This document shows positions 55,868-64,000 of a stretch of 64,000 nt of DNA, piece by piece; position 1 is the first letter of the stretch; the number at the start of each line of letters is the position of its first letter. The stretch lies in NCBI RefSeq assembly GCF_040892595.1, contig NZ_JBFRYB010000001.1, positions 3,286,001 to 3,350,000 of the forward strand, given 5' to 3'. Both the position numbers and the translations under genes were made by a program. Under the pieces are notes generated by a model. That model saw only the letters and a program-made list of their open reading frames with translations, was not told the DNA's origin and did not search any database. The DNA is from Zhongshania sp. R06B22. GTDB taxonomy: Bacteria > Pseudomonadota > Gammaproteobacteria > Pseudomonadales > Spongiibacteraceae.

Positions 55868-57655
55868 CTAAAACGCGAAGGCGTCTTCAGACATTGCCAT
55901 CAAACTGTCGGCGCCGTTAAGCATCGCCAATTTATGTGACTCAGTCCTAGGTAAAATTCGCTGATAATAAAAGTGTGCAGTTTGGACCTTCGCTTTAAGG
56001 AAAGCATCATCAGCATCGCCGTCTAGGGCAACAGACGCCATACGGGCCCACATATATGCCAAGGACACATAGCCTGCGTACATCAAGTAATCAACCGATG
56101 CTGCGCCAACTTCATCTGCATTGCTCATGGCCTTCTCACCTAATTTACCGGTGATATCACCCCACTCCGCATTCAGTGTTGACAGTTTTTCGATAAACGG
56201 TGCCATACCAGGCTTATCTTTTTGATCTTTGCAGAATTGGTGAATGACCTTGGTAAACACCATCAACTGCTTGCCGCCACTACCCATTACTTTACGACCA
56301 AGTAGGTCCAAAGCTTGAATGCCGGTGGTACCTTCGTAAAGCGTAGCAATCCGTAAATCACGTACGATTTGCTCCATACCCCACTCAGAAATGAAACCGT
56401 GACCACCAAATACCTGCATACCGTAATTTGCTGATTCCAGACCGGTTTCGGTCACAAACGCTTTTGCAATTGGCGTTAGCAGTTCAGAAAGCTCTTCCGC
56501 TTTACGGCGCTCTTCTTCATCACCAGAGAAGTAAAAGGTATCAACTAGCTGCGCAACCCAATAAATAAATGCGCGACTGCCTTCTGCAAAGGCTTTTTGC
56601 GTTAACAGCATACGACGAACATCTGCGTGCACAATTAAGGGATCAGCGGGACCATCCGGATTTTTAGGACCGGTCAATGAACGCATCTGCAAACGATCGC
56701 GAGCATAAGCCAGAGCACCTTGAAACGACGCTTCACCGGCAGACAAGCCCTGAAGTGCCGTGCCAAGGCGAGCCGAGTTCATCATGTGGAACATCGCGTT
56801 CAAGCCGCGATTTTCTTCACCGACTAAGAAACTTTTGGCGCTATCGAAGTTCATCACACAGGTTGCTGATGCTTTGATACCCATTTTGTGTTCGATACTG
56901 CCGCAGTGAACGCCGTTACGCTCACCCACTTCACCGTTCTCGTCTGGCAAGAACTTGGGCACAACGAACAAAGAGATGCCTTTCGTGCCCGCAGGTGCGC
57001 CTTCTACACGGGCCAGTACCAGATGGACAATATTCTCCATCATGTCGTGCTCACCACCAGAGATAAAGATCTTAGTCCCGGTTACGTTATAGCTGCCATC
57101 GGCATTCATTTCCGCTTTGGTGCGCAATAAGCCAAGGTCAGACCCGCAATGAGACTCAGTCAAGCACATTGTGCCGCCCCAAGTACCATCAGTCATTTTT
57201 GGAAGGTAGGTTGCCTGCAGCTCATCGCTAGCATAGGTTTCCAGCAAGCGTGCCGCTGACTGTGACAAGCCGGTGTACATGCCCCAAGACCAACAGGCAG
57301 AGCTCACCATTTCAGTCACAACCAAACCGAGGGAGTTAGGCAGACCTTGGCCACCAAACTCAGTATTGGCGGTCATCGAAGTCCAGCCACCCTCGGCAAA
57401 TTGCTTATAGGCTTCTTTGAACCCGTCCGGCGTAGTCACGCCAGATTCAGACCACGTACAGCCTTGTTGATCGCCAATTTGGTTTAACGGCGAAAGTACA
57501 TTTTCAGAAAATTTGGCGCCTTCAGAAATGATGGCGTCCATTAAGTCCTCACTTACCTCTTCACGGGTAGCAAGACTGGCAAAGTGTTTATCGCTGTTAA
57601 GTACGTCTTTTAGTACAAAATTGATATCGCGAAGTGGAGCTGTGTATTGGGGCAT
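55868..57655 (-). CDS. Acyl-CoA dehydrogenase (long, FadE-like type), paralogue
   Basis: A 595-residue paralogue of the gene downstream, with MCLTESHCGSDLG, GTKIFISGGEHD, GVHCGSIEHKMGI and LYEGTTGIQALDLLGRK. The same FAD-linked beta-oxidation step is expected. Together they suggest active fatty acid turnover, fitting the adjacent wax-ester genes. Confidence 0.95.
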   Translation of the reverse strand: MPQYTAPLRDINFVLKDVLNSDKHFASLATREEVSEDLMDAIISEGAKFSENVLSPLNQIGDQQGCTWSESGVTTPDGFKEAYKQFAEGGWTSMTANTEFGGQGLPNSLGLVVTEMVSSACWSWGMYTGLSQSAARLLETYASDELQATYLPKMTDGTWGGTMCLTESHCGSDLGLLRTKAEMNADGSYNVTGTKIFISGGEHDMMENIVHLVLARVEGAPAGTKGISLFVVPKFLPDENGEVGERNGVHCGSIEHKMGIKASATCVMNFDSAKSFLVGEENRGLNAMFHMMNSARLGTALQGLSAGEASFQGALAYARDRLQMRSLTGPKNPDGPADPLIVHADVRRMLLTQKAFAEGSRAFIYWVAQLVDTFYFSGDEEERRKAEELSELLTPIAKAFVTETGLESANYGMQVFGGHGFISEWGMEQIVRDLRIATLYEGTTGIQALDLLGRKVMGSGGKQLMVFTKVIHQFCKDQKDKPGMAPFIEKLSTLNAEWGDITGKLGEKAMSNADEVGAASVDYLMYAGYVSLAYMWARMASVALDGDADDAFLKAKVQTAHFYYQRILPRTESHKLAMLNGADSLMAMSEDAFAF

Positions 57656-57823
57656 GACAATGACCTCATAAGCAAAAATGTAGCAGATACCTGAATAGGT
57701 GCCAATGTTGACAGTGACAACTATAGAGCTTTTATTACGTCATGCAAGTTATTTTAGATTTTCTGGGTTGCGAAAAACCCCTATAAAGTGCCACTTAAGG
57801 TCGAGATTCCCAACTATTTCGCT

Positions 57824-57855
57824 AGCCAAAAAAAACCCCGGAAGACCGGGGTTTT
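57824..57855 (-). terminator. Rho-independent terminator of the TSP3-repeat lipoprotein gene
   Basis: On the minus strand AAAACCCCGG, loop TCTT and CCGGGGTTTT form a 10-bp stem running into a T tract. It lies about 30 bp past the stop at 57887. Confidence 0.9.
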
Positions 57856-57886
57856 ACTATCAACGATTACTTATAGCCAAGTCCAA

Positions 57887-60800
57887 TCAACCGCCACCCA
57901 AAAGACCGGTGAGCAAAGTAGCAAGAGAGGCTGGATCAGCTATCAAGCCAGCAATTGCATCGCTTACCGCAGTGGGGTCAGCCAAATCGGTCAGCGTTCC
58001 CAACAATGCTGTTTGATCACCAGCCGGAAGACCTGACAAAAGACCAATCAAATCAGCTTGGTCGGCGCCCGGCAAACCGGCAAGCAAGTCGGTCAAGGCT
58101 TGTGCGTCAGTTGGAAAACCGCCATCCGCAAAGCCAGTCAATATCGCAATCAACTCTTCTGGACCAGGCGTACCTTCTCCGCCACCCGCCAGACCAGTCA
58201 GTATAGCAATCAACTCTTCTGGACCAGGAGTACCTTCTCCGCCACCCGCCAAACCAGTCAATATCGCAATCAACTCTTCTGGACCAGGAGTACCTTCTCC
58301 GCCACCCGCCAAACCAGTCAGTATCGCAATCAACTCTTCTGGACCAGGAGTACCTTCTCCGCCACCCGCCAAACCAGTTAGTATCGCAATCAACTCTTCT
58401 GGACCAGGCGTGCCTTCTCCGCCACCCGCCAAACCAGTTAGTATCGCAATCAACTCTTCTGGACCAGGCGTGCCTTCTCCGCCACCCGCCAAACCAGTTA
58501 GTATCGCAATCAACTCTTCTGGACCAGGGGTGCCTTCTCCGCCACCCGCCAAACCAGTCAGTATCGCAATCAACTCTTCTGGACCAGGCGTGCCTTCTCC
58601 GCCACCCGCCAAACCAGTTAGTATCGCAATCAACTCTTCTGGACCAGGAGTACCTTCTCCGCCACCCGCCAAACCAGTCAGTATCGCAATCAACTCTTCT
58701 GGACCAGGCGTGCCTTCTCCGCCGCCAGCCAAACCAGTTAGTATCGCAATCAACTCTTCTGGACCAGGCGTGCCTTCTCCGCCACCCGCCAAACCAGTCA
58801 GTATCGCAATCAACTCTTCTGGACCAGGCGTGCCTTCCCCGCCACCCGCCAAACCAGTCAGTATCGCAATCAACTCTTCTGGACCAGGGGTGCCTTCTCC
58901 GCCGCCGGCCAAACCAGTTAATAAAGCAATGAAATCCTGCACTTGCTGCGGAGTTTGCTCAATAAACATGGCAAACAGGGCCTCAAGCTGCTCTTGACTT
59001 GGCTCTTCACCCAGCGCATCTAACAATACTTGAAGCTCTTCTGGTGCATTCTCAGACAAGGTTGCAATAAGCGCGGCAACAGCATCAGGGTCGGCAATAG
59101 TTTCGAATAAACCCTGCAACTGCGCCGCAGGATCATTGCCACCACCGCCGGGCACTGTCGGGTCAGTAGCCCCTGTAGGTGCGGCGGCCACACAGGTTTC
59201 ATACACTTTCACCGCTTCAGTTAAGTCAACAGTTAGCAGCTGCGCATCAATAACCAGCTCGATACGATCGTAATCATTTGGTGCAATAAAACCGAGCAGG
59301 TATTTCACTTCATCATTTGACGCCGTGGGGTCTGGAAAGCTAAATGCGCCAGGATCAAAAAACGATGCCGGGTCAGCTGGGTCAAACGCTGGGAACAACG
59401 CATCATTACTGCGTATGAGACCCTGACCAAGCAATGCAAGTTGGTTATTTTGATCGATACCTGCCCCCCCATTTTGCTCCCCATTTAAGTAAGTCTTAAC
59501 GCTAATGCGGCGTAAAATACTTAGATCAACCGTACTATTTGGAATACTGATTATGAAGCCAGCAACCTGTCCAGCAAGAATTGGCGCAGGCATATTCACT
59601 TGTAATGTCTGTGAACCAGTAAGCCCCAAACCACCATCGCCTAGGATTACGTCAAGCAGACCAACATCGTAATTAACAATAGCAAATGACGCCAGATCAC
59701 GATCTATCGCATTGTCTGCCGACACGACCGAGCATCCATCTAGCAATGGCGCCGTTATGTCGGTAATCGTACAAACCAAACCAGTTTCGATTGCTGCTAC
59801 CGAAGAACCCGCAGGTGCGCCAGCAGTACACTCAAAGTTTTCTGCAATAACGGTTGGGTTACACGCTACCGCATTACCGTTGCCATCAACTTCCTGGCCA
59901 GGATTAGGTAGCGGGCAATTGTCTGTGCCATTTGGCACAGTGTCACCATCAATATCATCATCACAAACGTCACCTAGACCGTCATCATCAAAGTCAGCTT
60001 GATCGGTATTTGCAACGGTTGGGCAATTATCGACGTCGTCTAAGACGTTATCGCCATCGTTATCAGCTTCACAAGCATCGCCCACACCGTTATTACCGGC
60101 ATCATCTTGATCCAAGTTTGGCACTAATGGGCAGTTATCTACTGTATCTAAAACACCATCGCCATCATCATCCTGATCACAGGCATTACCCTGACCATTA
60201 CCATCGGTATCGACTTGGCTTGGATTAGCATTTAACGGACAGTTGTCAGCATTATCAACAAAGCCATCGGTATCGGAATCATCACAAGCATCACCAATCC
60301 CATTAGCGGAAACAGTATCTGCTTGGTCAAAATTCGGGGTATTTGGGCAGTTGTCATTTATGTCAGCGATCAAATCACCGTCAGCATCATCCTGACAAGC
60401 ATCACCAATACCGTCCAAATCACTATCAAGCTGATTTGTATTTACGACGAGTGGGCAGTTATCCGCTCCATTTTCAACACCATCGCCATCTTTATCAGAG
60501 TCACACGCATCCCCTGTACCATCGGTATCTAAATCAGCCTGACCGGCGTTAGGGTTAACACGACAGTTATCAACGGTATCTAAAACGCCGTCAGCATCAG
60601 AATCATCACATGCGTCGCCAAAACCATCTCCATCAACGTCGTTCTGATTTGTGTTTGCAACAAATGGGCAGTTATCTAAACCGTTCAACACACCATCATT
60701 ATCGGCGTCCGACTCACAGGCATCACCAGTGCCATCGCCATCAGAATCTAACTGGTTTTGATTGCTAACAAAAGGGCAGTTGTCTGCTCCGTCGAGGACG

Positions 60801-61585
60801 TTATCATTGTCATCATCCGTATCGCATACATCACCGAAACCGTCAGAATCAGTATCTACTTGGCCGCTATTTGAGATGGCAGGACAGTTATCTATCGGGT
60901 CAGCAACACCGTCTGAGTCACCGTCTTCACAGGCATCACCGGTGCCATTATTGTCGGTATCGAACTGTTCTTGGTTCGGCACTAACGGGCAATTATCAAC
61001 GTTACTTAGTACGCCATCACCGTCCACATCATCTTCACAGGTGTCACCAATATCGTTCCCATTGGCATCTTCTTGAGCGGGATTAGAAACTAATGGGCAG
61101 TTATCTACGCCGTCATTTATTCCATCGCCATCATCATCACCGTCACAAACGTCACCCTGGCCATCGGCATCGGTATCACGCTGATTAACATTGGCAGTAA
61201 CGCGGCAATTATCAATATCATCAAAGATGGAATCATTGTCACTATCATCACACGCATCACCAAAAACATCGCCATCAGCGTTGCTTTGCATCGCGTTAAT
61301 GACTAAAGGGCAATTATCCTCAGTATCTAAGACGCCATCACCATCATTGTCGTCATCACAAACATTACCGAAGCCATCGCCGTCCGTATCGCGCTGATCA
61401 ACATTTGCGACATCGATGCAATTATCGACCGTGTCCAAGACACCATCGTTATCGGTATCAAGTTGCGCGCCAGCATTGGAGCCCGACCCTACTGAATTGC
61501 TATCATTCGCTGACTTACAAGCAGTCAACTGGAACGACGTGGCCATTACTATCAGCAATGCCACAACTAACTTCTGCAAATGCAT
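57887..61585 (-). CDS. Giant calcium-repeat (TSP3) lipoprotein with 13 tandem 20-residue repeats
   Basis: About 1,232 residues. The signal peptide ends in lipobox LTAC. Then come 15 thrombospondin type 3-like Ca2+-binding repeats (DNC motifs, with DxDGDGxxD runs), to about residue 600. A globular domain follows (about 600-860), then 13 exact copies of a 20-residue repeat (GLAGGGEGTPGPEELIAILT), and a Gly/Leu/Asp-rich tail. It is likely a rigid surface lipoprotein held by calcium. It lies 28 bp downstream of an OmpA-like gene that itself has a TSP3-like segment. The ATG at 61585 follows AAGGAG. Confidence 0.9.
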   Translation of the reverse strand: MHLQKLVVALLIVMATSFQLTACKSANDSNSVGSGSNAGAQLDTDNDGVLDTVDNCIDVANVDQRDTDGDGFGNVCDDDNDGDGVLDTEDNCPLVINAMQSNADGDVFGDACDDSDNDSIFDDIDNCRVTANVNQRDTDADGQGDVCDGDDDGDGINDGVDNCPLVSNPAQEDANGNDIGDTCEDDVDGDGVLSNVDNCPLVPNQEQFDTDNNGTGDACEDGDSDGVADPIDNCPAISNSGQVDTDSDGFGDVCDTDDDNDNVLDGADNCPFVSNQNQLDSDGDGTGDACESDADNDGVLNGLDNCPFVANTNQNDVDGDGFGDACDDSDADGVLDTVDNCRVNPNAGQADLDTDGTGDACDSDKDGDGVENGADNCPLVVNTNQLDSDLDGIGDACQDDADGDLIADINDNCPNTPNFDQADTVSANGIGDACDDSDTDGFVDNADNCPLNANPSQVDTDGNGQGNACDQDDDGDGVLDTVDNCPLVPNLDQDDAGNNGVGDACEADNDGDNVLDDVDNCPTVANTDQADFDDDGLGDVCDDDIDGDTVPNGTDNCPLPNPGQEVDGNGNAVACNPTVIAENFECTAGAPAGSSVAAIETGLVCTITDITAPLLDGCSVVSADNAIDRDLASFAIVNYDVGLLDVILGDGGLGLTGSQTLQVNMPAPILAGQVAGFIISIPNSTVDLSILRRISVKTYLNGEQNGGAGIDQNNQLALLGQGLIRSNDALFPAFDPADPASFFDPGAFSFPDPTASNDEVKYLLGFIAPNDYDRIELVIDAQLLTVDLTEAVKVYETCVAAAPTGATDPTVPGGGGNDPAAQLQGLFETIADPDAVAALIATLSENAPEELQVLLDALGEEPSQEQLEALFAMFIEQTPQQVQDFIALLTGLAGGGEGTPGPEELIAILTGLAGGGEGTPGPEELIAILTGLAGGGEGTPGPEELIAILTGLAGGGEGTPGPEELIAILTGLAGGGEGTPGPEELIAILTGLAGGGEGTPGPEELIAILTGLAGGGEGTPGPEELIAILTGLAGGGEGTPGPEELIAILTGLAGGGEGTPGPEELIAILTGLAGGGEGTPGPEELIAILTGLAGGGEGTPGPEELIAILTGLAGGGEGTPGPEELIAILTGLAGGGEGTPGPEELIAILTGFADGGFPTDAQALTDLLAGLPGADQADLIGLLSGLPAGDQTALLGTLTDLADPTAVSDAIAGLIADPASLATLLTGLLGGG
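58141..58920 (-). repeat. Thirteen exact 60-bp tandem repeats within the lipoprotein gene
   Basis: Thirteen consecutive 60-bp units encode the same 20 residues. Units differ at a few third positions only (for instance the Gly-Thr-Pro codons appear in four spellings), so the protein repeat is identical while the DNA differs. This implies selection on the peptide, and copy number may vary between strains. Confidence 0.97.
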
Positions 61586-61613
61586 GCCCTGCTCCTTCAA
61601 GCGATTTTATTTA

Positions 61614-62669
61614 TTATCGAGTTGTTAAACGAAATTCAACACGACGGTTTGATGCGCGCCCAGTGGGCGTATCGTTACTGGCGATAGGTGATGACTCGCC
61701 ATAGCCTCTTGCCAATAGACGGGATGATAAAACCCCATTGTTAACCAAAAATTGCTTCACCGATGCTGCACGCTGCTGCGACAAATTTAGGTTGTACGCG
61801 TCTGACCCAGCGCTATCTGTGTGTCCCGCAATTTCTACGTTTATATTATTTTGATTTTTTAAGAATGAGACGGCATTCATCAAGGTATTTTGACCTAGCG
61901 GTGTTAACTGAGCCGAATTTAATTGAAATGTAACATTGGCTATATTGATAACCTGCTGTTCGATAACGCAACCACGGCCGTCTACGCGAGCACCCGGCAA
62001 GGTATTAGGACATTCATCAAACTGATCTACCACGCGGTCGCCGTCAGAATCTTTGGGTTGCACTTCAACTTGTTTGTAAACGATTTTCTCAACGACGACT
62101 TGCTGTTTCTCTTGAGCTTTACCCAAAGCAACTTCCAAGCCCAAACCAAAACGGATATCAGATCGACCGTCTAAATAGTCATCCTGAACATAGCGCGCTT
62201 CGCCACGGTAACGCAGCCATTGCAAGTCTAGAATACGGCCTACAAATCCTAGGCCGACATTCCAGTAGAAGGAATCTTCGTCGAGCGCATCCGGCACAAC
62301 GTCATTCTCGGCCACACCAACCCCAGCTAAAATGAACGGCGTGAATTGCTCTCTATCACCAAAGCCATACTGAAGGTCTACACCACCACCGGATTGGTAG
62401 AAATCACTGCCATTGTTGTCGCCCGTTTCAAAAGTGTTATCAAAATACAGGCCTTCAATATACAGCCGATCGGACAAGGGAAAAGCAACACCTAACTGCC
62501 AGCCATTATTAGTAGATTCAACATTTCGGTCAGAATCGGCATTAGTCATCGTGCCAAGACCATATATATGAGGGTACGTTACGTCCTCGCCAGCTAAAGC
62601 AGAGACAGAAATTCCACCGAGCACACACAAGAACAAAAACGGAACAGCTAGACCAATGCCTTTATACAT
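61614..62669 (-). CDS. OmpA-family outer-membrane protein with TSP3-like linker
   Basis: About 351 residues: a signal peptide (ending SALAGE), an 8-strand barrel-like N-terminal domain (about 25-190), a linker holding DSDGDRVVDQFDECPNT (a TSP3-like calcium repeat), and an OmpA-like domain with VEIAGHTDSAGSDAYNLNLSQQRA and GYGESSPIASNDTPTGRASNRRVEF. It bridges the outer membrane and peptidoglycan. The ATG at 62669 has GAGG 7 bp before it. It and the lipoprotein downstream form a likely operon. Confidence 0.93.
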   Translation of the reverse strand: MYKGIGLAVPFLFLCVLGGISVSALAGEDVTYPHIYGLGTMTNADSDRNVESTNNGWQLGVAFPLSDRLYIEGLYFDNTFETGDNNGSDFYQSGGGVDLQYGFGDREQFTPFILAGVGVAENDVVPDALDEDSFYWNVGLGFVGRILDLQWLRYRGEARYVQDDYLDGRSDIRFGLGLEVALGKAQEKQQVVVEKIVYKQVEVQPKDSDGDRVVDQFDECPNTLPGARVDGRGCVIEQQVINIANVTFQLNSAQLTPLGQNTLMNAVSFLKNQNNINVEIAGHTDSAGSDAYNLNLSQQRAASVKQFLVNNGVLSSRLLARGYGESSPIASNDTPTGRASNRRVEFRLTTR

Positions 62670-62675
62670 CCCCAA

Positions 62676-63045
62676 ACCTCAAAAATTATTTTTGCTATTA
62701 TTTTTGCTATGAGCCCCATACGCAGCGTCCCTTGCTTTGCTTTCAGCCCAAGACATCCATAAGTATAAATACCTATTGACTCTAATATATCAACCTGAGT
62801 ATCTCGCAAAAGCTAACAGTTGTTAATGGGGAATGAAAAAATTACCGAACTTTTTGCCTAATCCACTAAGATTGCACCGCAATGAAGCGCAACAATATGA
62901 GTATAAAGCGATCTTATTTAATAGTTATTCGAATCACCTGCACAGCGCCAGTAGCTGTGCACTCATAAAAAAGCGGAACACCATAGGAGATTATTACATT
63001 AAAGTAATGCGAGAGCAGAAAAATAGCGCAGAAGTATGACCGCGA
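62676..63045. other. Intergenic region between ompA-like gene and bioD
   Basis: Close to the ompA-like start lies a perfect 12-bp tandem duplication (ATTATTTTTGCT twice, 62685-62708), in the expected leader. Further on the sequence is AT-rich, without a supported coding frame. A 68-codon frame at 62833-63039 lacks a proper ribosome binding site and recognisable features. Confidence 0.6.
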
Positions 63046-63735
63046 TCACAAAATAGAAATATCCAAACAAGCTGCAACAGCGTCTGCAGCCCGCTGGTCT
63101 TGCGCTAGATAAGGGACGACACCAATGCACGGTGCGTCCAGCATGGCTTTTAAGGTGGCAAGGTTTTCTTCAAAACAAGACATACCTGGATCTATCTGAT
63201 TTGCTACCCAGCCCGCTAAACGCAAACCGTCCGCTCGGATAGCCTCTGCGGTAAGCAATGCATGATTAATACAACCCAACCTCATACCGACCACAAGAAT
63301 AACCGGAGTTTGCAACTCAGATGCTAGGCCCGACAGCAACTCATGGCGATTTAAGGGGACCCGCCAACCGCCGGCGCCCTCAATCAAAACAAGGTCTGCC
63401 GACTGCATCATCACCCCGCGACAGATGCCCGCGAGCTGAGAAACCGTTATCCGCTTACCAGCTTGTTCCGCCGCGATATGGGGCGCAATAGCCGGTTCCA
63501 GCAATACCGGGTTAACCTGCTGATACGGCAATACTTCTGTCATCGCCGCCATCAACATGAGGGCATCTTCATTGCGCAAACCGTTGTCTGTTAGCTCTGC
63601 ACCAGCAGCAACCGGCTTTATCGCAAAAGTCCGCAAACCCCGTAACGCGGCAGCTCTTAGTAAACCGCAAGCAACCAGGGTCTTGCCAACATCGGTATCG
63701 GTACCGCTAATAAAGTAATGTCGGCTAGGCAGCAT
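63046..63735 (-). CDS. bioD: Dethiobiotin synthetase
   Basis: A 229-residue BioD. The P-loop YFISGTDTDVGKT is at the N-terminus, FAIKPVAAG carries the substrate-binding Lys, and LVLIEGAGGWRVPL and the C-terminal nucleotide-site region complete it. It forms the ureido ring of dethiobiotin from DAPA, CO2 and ATP. No other bio gene is visible in the window; bio genes usually lie upstream, beyond the edge. Confidence 0.96.
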   Translation of the reverse strand: MLPSRHYFISGTDTDVGKTLVACGLLRAAALRGLRTFAIKPVAAGAELTDNGLRNEDALMLMAAMTEVLPYQQVNPVLLEPAIAPHIAAEQAGKRITVSQLAGICRGVMMQSADLVLIEGAGGWRVPLNRHELLSGLASELQTPVILVVGMRLGCINHALLTAEAIRADGLRLAGWVANQIDPGMSCFEENLATLKAMLDAPCIGVVPYLAQDQRAADAVAACLDISIL

Positions 63736-63763
63736 GAAATACTTCGACCCTTATCATCAAGGT

Positions 63764-64000
63764 TTATTTTTCAACACCAAAGGTCTGCCAGGCTTCACGC
63801 AGACGCTCTTGATTCGCGCGGATATAGGCCGGACTCAAACGGTCGCCATTAAAATAGCCGTTACGTAAATTGAAAAACTCTGTCGGAATACCGTTGGGGC
63901 CAAACACCAGGCGATTGACCGGCTCACCCAATATAGTATTAATGTCGTAGCGCCAGCTTGGGGTACCTGTTATCTGAACCCCTGCGACCCGACCAACATC
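63764..64000 (-). CDS. C-terminal part of an unrecognised protein (cut by window edge)
   Basis: An open minus-strand frame runs from the window edge to a TAA at 63764-63766. The 78 visible residues (including TGTPSWRYDINTILGEPVNRL and FFNLRNGYFNGDRLSPAY, ending FGVEK) show no motif I know. It lies 28 bp upstream of bioD on the same strand and may be cotranscribed with it. Function is left open. Confidence 0.65.
   Translation of the reverse strand, partial: DVGRVAGVQITGTPSWRYDINTILGEPVNRLVFGPNGIPTEFFNLRNGYFNGDRLSPAYIRANQERLREAWQTFGVEK

Noticed and set aside
58141..58920. CRISPR-like array
   Set aside because: The units are directly abutting 60-bp copies in a coding frame, without spacers, and no cas gene is near.
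58058..58997. Long plus-strand frames of repeated SPPPAKPVSIAINSSGPGV type
   Set aside because: They are the antisense reading of the 60-bp repeat array of the lipoprotein gene; the repeats lack stops in that frame by chance, and no start signal precedes them.
59712..61628. His/Arg/Tyr-rich plus-strand frames opposite the TSP3 region
   Set aside because: They are shadows of the Asp-codon-rich calcium repeats on the other strand.
62833..63039. 68-codon frame upstream of bioD
   Set aside because: Start is too close to its only GGGGA, and the sequence has no motif or compositional sign of coding.

Overview
The window looks like chromosomal DNA of a marine-type gammaproteobacterium. The evidence is the syntenic block aspS-yebC-ruvCAB-ybgC-tolQRAB-pal-cpoB-queE-queC-tRNA-Lys, known from Pseudomonas and relatives, together with wax-ester genes of the Marinobacter type. 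A Cellvibrionales/Spongiibacteraceae-like host is my inference; no rRNA or other decisive marker is present.

Layout. (1) 1-6563: a minus-strand operon encoding an aldehyde dehydrogenase, cytochrome P450, 2Fe-2S ferredoxin, SnoaL-like protein, small membrane protein and TonB-dependent receptor (cut by the window edge). It diverges from a MarR-like regulator across a perfect 15-bp inverted repeat that covers the operon's -35 box. (2) 7021-19000: an exopolysaccharide locus with flippase, sugar transferase, two GT2 enzymes, pyruvyl transferase-like protein, polymerase/ligase, Wzz-like and Wza-like proteins, and a GT26 enzyme fused to a decayed sugar-transferase domain. (3) 19079-26869: two hybrid histidine kinases, a REC-HPt protein and a LuxO-like sigma-54 activator. 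(4) 26870-30126: a GC-richer stretch with a large esterase-like lipoprotein, an SDR pseudogene and an 11-bp-phased repeat, beside tRNA-Lys. (5) 30127-41834: the housekeeping block. (6) 41952-49611: FmdB zinc ribbon, tailed HU, HIT protein, proS, a lytic transglycosylase, an ECF sigma/anti-sigma/metal-sensor/EF-hand group, Nudix and membrane redoxin. (7) 49870-57655: wax-ester synthase, fatty acyl reductase and two acyl-CoA dehydrogenases. (8) 57887-64000: a calcium-repeat lipoprotein with a 13 x 60-bp repeat array, its OmpA-like neighbour, bioD and a partial gene.

Most interesting system. Five promoters in regions 2 and 3 have the sigma-54 layout (TGGCAC-N5-TTGC or close variants). Each has, 69-96 bp upstream, a palindrome matching or nearly matching TTGCA-N3-TGCAA, the site type I recall for Vibrio LuxO. 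They precede wzx, the sugar transferase, wza, the GT26 fusion and the REC-HPt/luxO-like operon itself. This suggests a self-reinforcing LuxU/LuxO-like phosphorelay that controls exopolysaccharide genes directly. It rests on reading the sequence and needs experimental support.

Other points to check are the operator of the P450 operon, the synonymous-only divergence of the 60-bp repeats, the tRNA-Lys-linked scar and the Lys/Ala-tailed HU.
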